From Apostichopus japonicus (Eukaryota; Echinodermata; Holothuroidea; Aspidochirotida; Stichopodidae), in assembly GCF_037975245.1 (NCBI RefSeq), contig NC_092565.1, positions 10,410,499 through 10,474,498 on the forward strand: a DNA stretch of 64,000 nt, written 5' to 3'. Of the stretch, positions 44,401 through 50,888 are shown piece by piece. The first letter of the stretch is position 1; the number at the start of each line of letters is the position of its first letter. The translations under genes were made by a program, and so were the position numbers. Under the pieces are notes generated by a model. The model was not told the DNA's origin. It saw only the letters and a list, made by a program, of their open reading frames with translations, and made no database searches.

Positions 44401-47400
44401 AATTTAGTATTCAAATTCTGCGTAGTAGTTGTGAAGGTTTGGAATTTGTGTTTTTTATAAAAAATACAAGAAACTGAGAATTCTCTGCTCAAACAATGGC
44501 TTACACATTTATACATGATTTGGTCCAATTTGTACTGAGCTATTTTTCTTTGCGATATACCTGATAAAATTATTCCCCGCAATGCATTGCTCCATATCTA
44601 TCTCCCAGACGATTCTTTTCACTCCCATAACTTGTGCAATCTAGGCCTGAGTCGGGTAGCAAAAAATCGGAACCGGGTACCTGTTATCATTACACGATCG
44701 GGTAACAGGTACTTGAACCTCCGGACCGAATATTCAAAACTCAATCGCAGGACTAGCCTAACACAACGAACAATGTACATAAATGGCAGATCGGTACTGT
44801 TGCGATGGATTGAAGGTTCCAACTTTGAGTAGTTTTCACTGGTATAGTTTTGTTTGGGGAGTGATTTTATCCACACACGAAAAAGAATAATTAAGAATGG
44901 CTAAAACTTGAAATATATAACTCAAACAACCATCTTCACTAAAAGAAAGATATTTCATGAAAATAATCTTCGGTATTCGCGTGTCTTGCTTAATCAAAAC
45001 ATGCAGACCTACGGAATTATTGAAATCATGAAAGCACTCGCGTAGCAGTTACGTGATTTTATTTCCCATTCCATACGGGTACACGAATGTTCGGTTAGGT
45101 ACCCAACTCAGGCTTAGTGCAATCATCAGCTGTCTGTTATAAATCTTTTTATGCCCTTGATGGCAGTTGAATTCATCAAGTGCTGAACGGGACATAACAG
45201 TCGGCCCTACTCTTAAGTATTACAAACTTGACCCTTTTGCCTTCAAGCTATATAGCATCGCAGATTTTATTCAGTTAAGGACAGCTCAATTGAAAGATCA
45301 CGAGTTGGACAAAATCACTTACCTGAAGCTCTGCCTCTTCCCGCCTCTGCAAAAGAACTTGTTCAAGCTCTGCAAAATGATAATTAAAGATACCCTTGAA
45401 GCAAACAATACATGTAGCATCTTGCAAAGTCACAGGAAAAGCGAGCAAAGCGACACAAAATTGGAAAAAGACTATTTGGTGTGATAATATCACTTCTTGA
45501 TACTCCTCGCATCATTCGATTTTTCCTTAGAATTTGAAAGTGGAGACGATACCATTCTGAGAGAATAAAAATAACTGGGAAGAATTTTTTAAACTGATTT
45601 CAAAAGACGAATTTGAGCCGCAGGAGACATCAATGGGAGTGTTTGCATCACTTAACATACCATACAGTATCTTAAATTTAGGTCCATTTTCAGAAGATGT
45701 CGTAGTCATATTATTATATTCCTAACTACGCTAAAAGATAACTCTCAAAACTTGGGGAGGGGGGAGGGGGTGAAGCAAAAGGAAAATAAAGGGCCGATAG
45801 CCGAAAAAACATCTCACCTTTTGATTTGTTTTCATGTTCGTTGACCAACTGTTTCCTTCTTTCTACTCGAACACCTCGATCTGAGTTAAGAATTTGGACC
45901 TGTCGGGAAAAAAGTGAATACTTAAATGGAGCTTATTGATTAGCCTAATTAATACAATGTACTGTAAATATCCCCCATTGACCTGTTTATGTCTAAAGAT
46001 GTCCGGAATAAATTTGACATTCAGCAACATCCAAATGATAAATCCGTAAACTGGACACTAACGAATCAAATGTTCTGTACTAGGGATGCACCGGATACCC
46101 GGTCCGGCCGGACAACCCGGCCGGATAGTGAGCAATTATCCGGTTCCGGTTCCGGCCGGATATTTTCCAAAATCCGGCCGGATCTTTTTCAAAATCTGGC
46201 TGGATCTTTTTCAAAATCTGGCCTGAATTATTCCTTTAAAAGGTGTTGGTATTAACTTAAATCAATGTAAACTATTTCCAAAAATTAATAAAAACCTTCA
46301 AAGTAAGTGCATCCCTATTCTGTACTATACGAATGTCTCTTTTAATATTTCTTTTTTGGTAAATTAACCATACATGTGCCATATCCAAGTGATTTAAACA
46401 GAAAGTGAGGATCACAATCTTTTGACACAACTCTCAAAAGAGCAATTTAAGGTTTCGGTGAGCAAAGGGATTTTAAGAGAGTGACCCAAGTACGAAAACA
46501 ATCCAAACGATTATTCGCTGTCTCTGAACATGTCTAGAAAGAAAGACAACTTCAAGTTCCACTTGACTAGCTCAAAAATTAAAGAACAGAAAGGCAACTG
46601 TAGCCAATTAATAGTAACAATTAAACCTTTCTGCAGCTACGGTATGTAGTGTAAGTACTACACAGTGTTGTACTTTCACATTCAATACATATTGAAAAAC
46701 AAAACATTTCAGATAAAAGTGCAACTGAAAAAGAATTACCTGCACAAAGTGCAGCCAATAAACATGGTCACTTGTCACACTTACTGCACATGTTTATGAT
46801 CAGTCTGCGACAATAAGAACACTGGGGTAGAAAAATAATTTTGATATTGGCCTATCTCAGAATGTAAGCCCACTAACTAGCTTTATGATCTACTTTGCAT
46901 CTCAGAAGAACACATTTGGGGTACTTATAGCCATGGAAGAAGTACAGCGACTGCAAAGTATTTGAGCGTCACTTCTAGTATGTATAGTCTTGCAAGCAAA
47001 GGAATGCTACAGCGAGAGAGGGAGACATTTCATTTCAATATCATTTGTTGACATGCCTCTCTGTGCTGCCTCGACTAACAAACTTGAATTTGACACATGC
47101 CACAGAAAAGCGTAAAACAGACAAATCCAGCTGGGCAGTGTTTGTTCATCACCTCGAACAGACAGTCTGACTTGCGAGCGATGGAATGCTACAGAAAGAG
47201 TTATTAACAACCAACATTTTATTCTTGAATAAAATCTTCCCAGTGAATCAATTTGTTAATCTATAAATCTATAAATTGTTTGCTCTCTCTGCTCTGCCTC
47301 GACTAACAACCCTGATTTACACCACTTCCTAAGGCAAAGTATGAGACAGACAAGGCATATTACTTCCAAAACTTTGTAATCTGAGTCTAAATATTTCTGT

Positions 47401-48123
47401 ACAATTTTGGAACGTTTGGAACGAGAAATTAGAATGACATATGATGAGTTATTTAGAAAGAAATTCGATCTGGCTGTAAGATTACACCCAAACATTCAAT
47501 AAATGGAGCAATGCCACAATGACAGGGCATTTCACTGTATTAATTATTTCTGTTTCTCTTTTGTCTCTCTCATTTTCTCTTTTATTTCTTCTTTTTCTCT
47601 TGTTATGTGAGCTACATTGAAGGCCCACAATCAATCAATGTATGTGTCCAGCAAGATATGCGGTCAATGCGGTAAAGATTGTCCAGGGAATAACTTTTTT
47701 GGTAGCAGCTTCAAAGTCTCTGAATTTTGTCTCTGTTATAAAGTACTTTGGTTGCTGTATACAAGAAGTGATTTACATCTTTGCATAATTTGTATAGCAA
47801 TTTTGCGATGAGATACTGGATAAATTATTCACTGTTGTCACTTTTGCATAACTTGGACCCATCAGCCATGACAGATACTGACGAAAGATATGAATCTTAA
47901 GGCCTATTTATCCATAGTCAACACAAATACTGACATCTAGGCCTACTTATTTTCTTGATATGGCAAAAGGAGAACATACGTCGTCATCTGAATCATCCAT
48001 GGCCTCAATTTCTTCTCCAACTCTATTGAAAGACTGGGATATCGTTGGCTGCAACTTAATATTGGACTTGCTTGTTTCTAGGCTCAAAGGTGGAAACTTG
48101 GGGGTTTTCTTCTTTCTACCCAT
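23663..48123 (-). CDS. UIMC1: BRCA1-A complex subunit RAP80 (UIMC1) orthologue, whole gene span
   Basis: RAP80 reads K63-linked ubiquitin at DNA breaks and bridges it to Abraxas and BRCA1 in the nucleus. Coding exons were placed by AG/GT sites and phase: 48123-47980, 45899-45818, 45369-45323, 43781-43542, 42557-42249, 40692-40619, 39868-39611, (38630-38597 uncertain), 36880-35861, 35138-34919, 27973-27931, 26915-26706, 25524-25303, 24023-23663. In order, the product has a basic N-terminus (MGRKKK), a UIM near residues 86-100, long acidic stretches, an Abraxas-interacting-region-like segment at the start of the 1,020-nt exon, a C2HC finger, a second finger, and a basic RG tail after a segment matching the conserved RAP80 C-terminus (SPIKS, DFKNQ). 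The order matches vertebrate RAP80 from memory. The model is about 1,087 residues against 719 in human; the extra length is mostly acidic or Ser-rich linker. The uncertain part is the junction before 36880, where phase demands one more small exon. Confidence 0.88.
24300..24850 (+). repeat. Dispersed repeat family, copy 1 (UIMC1 intron)
   Basis: Shares ordered blocks with 40865-41360 and 49685-49960: TCTTTTCACGTTTTCTATTTT, AGCATTTGCAAACCC, GATGTCACATTTAGGCTTG and GATATCTCCCAAATGG. Diverged; family unknown. Confidence 0.6.
25303..25524 (-). CDS. UIMC1: UIMC1 exon with second zinc finger
   Basis: 222 nt, acceptor ctttcacaag, donor gtttgt. The weaker donor is chosen over a nearby gtaaga because only it restores the phase of the last exon. 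It encodes KRRG, an acidic helix, then a finger CFLC...H...H with spacing C-x2-C-x11-H-x3-H. The human equivalent is CYLC...HVDSC, so the last ligand is His here instead of Cys. Confidence 0.85.
26706..26915 (-). CDS. UIMC1: UIMC1 exon 13, linker
   Basis: 210 nt, acceptor tctcctcag, donor gtaagt, phase 2 in and out. It encodes a charged segment with a possible helix (LDHLDAAILQMVENKE) and a basic patch (KKPRPK). No named domain recognised. Confidence 0.75.
27931..27973 (-). CDS. UIMC1: UIMC1 43-nt exon with GC donor
   Basis: Acceptor tttactgcag; the exon reads DEVDINAPVAEEPK in the phase left by the previous exon and ends AG before gcaagt. That is the usual form of a GC-AG donor, and phase 2 then matches the next exon. 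Confidence 0.68.
28890..28920. repeat. Short C/A homopolymer tract
   Basis: C-run followed by A-run in a UIMC1 intron. Confidence 0.5.
29341..29755. repeat. Degenerate 17-bp tandem array
   Basis: About 20 imperfect units like AAGTGTAGGCTATAGAT, with a longer repeat including GATACATGC-GGCAATATG near 29370 and 29430. Lies in a UIMC1 intron. Confidence 0.7.
29887..29907. repeat. G-run of about 20 bases
   Basis: Uninterrupted G tract in a UIMC1 intron, on the C strand relative to the transcript. Confidence 0.9.
30990..32081. repeat. 20-bp minisatellite, about 54 copies
   Basis: Units of TATTTTGATATGCTGTACGG fill about 1.09 kb of a UIMC1 intron, with variants (GGTATGCTG, CCATATGC plus one extra base) in a higher-order pattern. 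The unit has no stop codon on the minus strand in any frame, giving a 363-codon open frame with a 20-residue period. This is a by-product of the repeat, not a protein gene. Confidence 0.95.
34919..35138 (-). CDS. UIMC1: UIMC1 exon with first zinc finger (C2HC)
   Basis: 73 codons plus one base; acceptor attatttag, donor gtgagt. It encodes a Pro-rich lead-in and a finger with CPLC, then H and C spaced C-x2-C-x11-H-x3-C, the same spacing as the first RAP80 finger in human (CPLC...HAMYC). The key residues are about 783, 786, 798 and 802 in the model. This finger is one of the best identifiers of the gene. Confidence 0.88.
35861..36880 (-). CDS. UIMC1: UIMC1 large exon with Abraxas-interacting region
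   Basis: 340 codons, acceptor ttcctcag, donor gtaagt, phase 0 at both ends. The first about 45 residues contain MPLYCPP-SG, then a predicted helix ending QCYLRQLRR. They line up with the human RAP80 segment IPFCPDG followed by a helix in the Abraxas-interacting region. The rest is low-complexity: an Asp run, DDDFELANV, Pro- and Ser-rich stretches and a FDFGGGG segment, probably disordered. Several plus-strand open frames over this exon are shadows. Confidence 0.85.
38340..39461. repeat. Degenerate tandem repeat region, possible element with 10-bp inverted ends
   Basis: From about 38900 there are three diverged units of about 140-150 bases with GACCTTTGACC, CAAGTTTCAT and CACTGT-CGA-GGAGC blocks. 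The outer ends AGCTCATACC (38340) and GGTATGAGCT (39452) are inverted, and a near-perfect 28-bp palindrome sits at 39434-39461. No target duplication was seen. Confidence 0.5.
38597..38630 (-). CDS. UIMC1: Candidate 34-nt UIMC1 micro-exon (uncertain)
   Basis: An open 34-nt stretch between a weak AG (caatcag) and a good donor (gtatgt) has the length needed to bridge phase 2 to phase 0, giving TCRFLEVFEPE. Against it, the polypyrimidine tract is poor and the sequence lies in a repeat-rich part of the intron. Treat as a placeholder for the missing exon. Confidence 0.2.
39611..39868 (-). CDS. UIMC1: UIMC1 exon 8, basic patch and charged linker
   Basis: 258 nt, acceptor ctttgtag, donor gtaagg, phase 2 in and 2 out. 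It encodes a strongly basic cluster (RRKRKR) that could be a nuclear localisation signal, then a mixed-charge region. The phase-2 exit does not fit the phase-0 entry of the 36880 exon, so a small exon between them is missing or uncertain. Confidence 0.75.
40619..40692 (-). CDS. UIMC1: UIMC1 exon 7, small acidic exon
   Basis: A 74-nt exon with acceptor actacag and donor gtaagt (phase 0 in, 2 out). It encodes an Asp run followed by DDDFVLAVEE. A related DDDFELANV motif recurs in the 1,020-nt exon, so this may be a repeated short binding motif. Confidence 0.72.
40865..41360 (+). repeat. Dispersed repeat family, copy 2 (UIMC1 intron)
   Basis: Starts GAGATCTTTGTGAT, like the 49.7-kb copy, and ends before a TA tract. 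Blocks match the 24.3-kb copy (GATGTCATATTAAGACTTG, GATATCTCCTACATGG). Confidence 0.6.
41376..41452. repeat. (TA)n microsatellite
   Basis: About 77 bases of TA in a UIMC1 intron, following a dispersed repeat. Confidence 0.95.
42249..42557 (-). CDS. UIMC1: UIMC1 exon 6, acidic linker
   Basis: 103 codons, phase 0 in and out; acceptor aactttag, donor gttagt. It begins REDIVGVDIDISG, another possible SUMO-interacting patch, then Ser-rich and Glu-rich sequence with a run of consecutive Glu. Low-complexity acidic linker of unknown function. Confidence 0.75.
43542..43781 (-). CDS. UIMC1: UIMC1 exon 5, second half of the UIM plus acidic linker
   Basis: Eighty codons, acceptor tttgtcag, donor gtaatg. 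It opens with RAIELSRKEA, which joined to EEAELQ gives a UIM with the conserved Leu, Ala and Ser positions. It continues into an acidic segment with hydrophobic patches (DDDILLGE, EILLDSDHE) that resemble SUMO-interacting motifs. Confidence 0.82.
44642..45116. mobile_element. Non-autonomous hAT-like element, 475 bp
   Basis: An 8-bp target duplication GTGCAATC (44634-44641 and 45117-45124) flanks 17-bp ends TAGGCCTGAGTCGGGTA and TACCCAACTCAGGCTTA, inverted with two mismatches. It lies in a UIMC1 intron and has no transposase frame. Confidence 0.85.
45323..45369 (-). CDS. UIMC1: UIMC1 exon 4, first half of the UIM
   Basis: A 47-nt exon with acceptor tttgcag and donor gtaagt, phase 1 in and 0 out. 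It encodes a charged helix ending EEAELQ, the acidic half of the ubiquitin-interacting motif completed by the next exon. Confidence 0.8.
45818..45899 (-). CDS. UIMC1: UIMC1 exon 3
   Basis: Acceptor ccgacag, donor gtgaga, 27 codons plus one base (phase 0 in, phase 1 out). It encodes VQILNSD followed by a charged helix. Following the acidic run of the previous exon, VQIL next to DDSDDD could be a SUMO-interacting motif, which vertebrate RAP80 carries in this area; that is inference. Confidence 0.75.
46081..46317. mobile_element. Non-autonomous hAT-like element, 237 bp
   Basis: A perfect 8-bp target duplication TTCTGTAC (46073-46080 and 46318-46325) flanks perfect 11-bp inverted ends TAGGGATGCAC/GTGCATCCCTA. 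The interior has repeated TCCGGCCGGAT blocks. Insertion is in a UIMC1 intron and looks recent, as both the duplication and the ends are intact. Confidence 0.92.
46975..47375. repeat. Diverged tandem duplication in a UIMC1 intron
   Basis: GGAATGCTACAG and CTGCCTCGACTAACAA blocks occur twice in the same order about 200 bases apart, followed by similar sequence. Confidence 0.55.
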
Positions 48124-48128
48124 TGAAA
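47980..48128 (-). CDS. UIMC1: UIMC1 exon with start codon
   Basis: Acceptor (ttgaacag) then five UTR bases and ATG at 48123; the donor gtatgt follows 47980. It encodes 48 residues, beginning MGRKKK and ending in an acidic DDSDDD run, phase 0 out. The basic Lys-rich start resembles the start of vertebrate RAP80 (MPRRKKK). Confidence 0.8.
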
Positions 48129-49267
48129 CTGTTCAAATGAAAAAGAGAAAAGATTGTTAAGTACTGAGCAACCATAAATTAAAAAATATGAAGCTGTTGG
48201 GTGGACAATTACTGAATTTGAAAAGAGGAACTCAGACACTTTGCAATGTTTTGACAGAAGTTCTATGTTCCAAATGATAATTCCATGTAATTTATATATA
48301 TACAGAATGTTTACCTAAAGACAAATATGGAAGGATATAGACAAGTTAGCCGTTACAACCATAAAATACATGGCCACTTGAGAGATGTATCCTAGCACCA
48401 GGATGGGCAGATACCCAGTTGACTCTATTCCCCACTCCGCTTCTGAGCGTCCACCTCAGAATTATTACTCCTTAGAGTTGGACTTATGATTCTTGTAAAT
48501 AAAACCTTGAACAAAAAATTACAACAGCATTATGTTGGCTTTTTCTCAAATTGAAGTCTTGGAGTTACATTTCCCCAGTCTGACATCCACTAATCCACTT
48601 AAGCCTTCAGGACATTTTTAAGGATATTGTCTAGTTTTCCCTTAGACAAAAAAACAAAAGGTAAGGCTTGGTTGTCTGAGGGACAACCAGACAAAGGCTC
48701 AAAGTGAATGCAGGGATGAGTGGAACTGATGGCAAAGTTGGTTGTCCAAATGTAGTTAATTAATAAAGACCAATATGTACATTGTGAAGGCCTAGGAGAG
48801 AATCTGTACTAAGTTTTGGTAAATAGTACACCAACTAGCAGTAGTACTACTAGGGTGATACCAATTACTAGGCCTACCAAATTAATTTAGACCAATAAGA
48901 TTGAATGGCATGAGGCCTTTATTAATAACACTGCACAATGTGAAACTTATAACTTACATTAAACACACTAGGCATGCAATACTACTGTTGATATGAAGTA
49001 CTATCTGTTACTAGTCCTTGTCCCTAAGTTTGTTCTTTCTCTCGGACTAAAGATGCCCCATGATTACATGAGTACAACAAGAATGCTCTTGATTTGTACA
49101 GCAAATCATTCAGCGTTGCTTAGCCTAACATAAAGACAGATAGGCTAGGCTAGAAGCAGCCGGTCGTTCCGTTCGTCAATGAAAATAGTGAGTAAGTTAG
49201 TCAAAATCTATACTTTAAACAAAATTAACACGAACATGAACATAGAGCAATATTTAATTCGACTTAC

Positions 49268-49284
49268 TTGGGGTCTTTCGACAT
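49268..49284 (-). promoter_or_regulatory. Putative 5' UTR exon end with upstream ORF overlapping the UIMC1 start
   Basis: The RAP80 start-codon exon begins five bases before ATG with a good acceptor, so a non-coding first exon must lie upstream. A strong donor (CAA|gtaagt) ends at 49268. An ATG at 49284 would read 5 codons plus 2 nt, join the next exon, and stop at TAG (48118-48116), overlapping the main ATG in another frame. It would be a 9-codon upstream ORF that could dampen translation. The exon start and transcription start were not located; the region 49.3-49.56 kb shows no clear TATA box. Confidence 0.35.
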
Positions 49285-49684
49285 GGGTCGCTTTTGATCT
49301 GTTACTGTGTAAGATTGTCCCAAAGAAAATTGTCATGTGCAGAATTGAAATGTTTCGCGGCTGATAGTAGTCTTGATTTGTACAGTCTTGATAAATATGC
49401 AGTGCTCCCTCTCTCCGTGTTCTACTTGTGTGAGTCGTTTTCAAATTCCGTTCCTTGCTCGTAATTATACTTTCCCTGACAGCCAGTGGTGGAAGTTGTG
49501 GTGGTGGAGGGGTGATAACGCAAGCTGTCACCTTTGGCGCCAGCGCGATAGTTTTATTTGCAGATATTAATTGCACAAACCGATCATCATCATGTACAAC
49601 TATGCTTATGTTACTGGTAACTCACATTGGTGGGCCAGTCAAAAGTCACATTTTTAAACAAATGTCAGTAATGAGACATAAACC

Positions 49685-49960
49685 CGTGTTACATGAAAGA
49701 GATCTTTGTGATCAACAACCCCCCACAAACAGATAACCAAAAACTTTATAAAGTCATGTTTGGTAGCTGTCATGTTGTAGATCTGTGCCATAGTGCAACT
49801 AGTATCTGAAATCTTTAACTTTCTCCGTGTTTCTTTTATATTTCAGAAAGATCGTTTAAAGTGTTGACAATTAAACCGATTTCATCATAAGGGTCACGTT
49901 GAAAGGTTCAATAGCCTATTTTAACTTCAGCATTTGCAAAACCCTTCTCCATGGCAGAAA
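49685..49960 (+). repeat. Dispersed repeat family, copy 3
   Basis: GAGATCTTTGTGAT, TATCTGAAATCTTTAACT and CAGCATTTGCAAAACCC blocks match the 40.9- and 24.4-kb copies. It lies between UIMC1 and the peptide gene. Confidence 0.6.
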
Positions 49961-50026
49961 ATAAACGTTATAATGAATAAATTGTCAACAACTCTGTAAC
50001 TGGACGACATACATTAATCTTGGAGT

Positions 50027-50092
50027 GACTCGAACTCGGGACATTATGATTGAAAGGCAGCGGCGTTCAACCACTGAGCTAACACTCCACTA
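50027..50092 (-). repeat. tRNA-derived sequence, Glu-like remnant
   Basis: In minus orientation it has an A box-like TTAGCTCAGTGGTTGAACG, a CTTTCAA loop (TTC anticodon position), a B box-like GAGTTCGAGTC and complementary ends TGGAGTG/CACTCCA. The anticodon stem does not pair and the T arm overlaps the acceptor arm, so it is a tRNA pseudogene or SINE head. Confidence 0.55.
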
Positions 50093-50537
50093 AAGTCTGC
50101 TCCGTACAGGTTCTAATTTCAATGTACTGATAAGTTCTTGAATGAGTATATATGTAAATAAACAACTGTGTCATTTTCATGCTCAAAGTACATCAAATAA
50201 CCTTTAAATACCAAATATCGAGTAACTTCTTTAATGCAATTCGTCACATAGAATTTAGGTTGGGCAACAATATACCCAAGATGATATTCTATCGATAACT
50301 TTGAACTATAAAGAGTTATCTTTGATAAAACTTTATTCAAATAAGTTAACATTACTAGCGTTCCGTCTAAAATTTGCATAATTGATTAGTATTGAGTGCA
50401 TAGTTATTTTAATGCATTATACTGATAGCTTTCTTTCTGGATTTTTTTAAATCTCTCTTTCTTAGTGTCTTAATGTGTTGACAACTGGGATATACAATCT
50501 GCGTGTAATAAATTGATAACTCAAAGCCTATCTTCGG

Positions 50538-50583
50538 CCAATCAGGAACAAGTTTCAGGGCGTGAATTACCTATATATATTGC
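50538..50583 (+). promoter_or_regulatory. CCAAT box and TATA box of the peptide gene
   Basis: CCAAT at 50538-50542 and CTATATATATTGC at 50571-50583 sit about 65 and 30 bases before a plausible start near 50600-50610. The signal-peptide ATG follows at 50711. Spacing is typical of a TATA-type RNA polymerase II promoter. Confidence 0.5.
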
Positions 50584-50710
50584 TAGTTTTGTTTGCATTA
50601 CTCTCAAGATAGAAGTACTGTAGCCAATAGAGCCGAATGTCAGTCTTAGTGTTCTCTAACCAACTCACACAGGAACGAAGCACTCAATTTTTGCCGTACT
50701 TTAATTCAAG

Positions 50711-50765
50711 ATGAAGATTTCTCTGTTGTTTTTCGTCCTCGCTGCGGTGTGCGTCACAGTTTCTA
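50711..50765 (+). CDS. Signal-peptide exon
   Basis: ATG preceded by ttcaag, then Lys, a Leu/Phe/Val core, and a small-residue end (VTVS); the donor gtatgt follows. Reading past the donor runs into a (TA)n tract, which supports an exon end here. Confidence 0.6.
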
Positions 50766-50789
50766 GTATGTATACCGAGAAGAAAACGT

Positions 50790-50888
<99 letters not shown>

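Noticed and set aside
44587-44876. Open frames of 81 and 85 codons
   Set aside because: They lie inside a non-autonomous hAT-like element and show no transposase motif.
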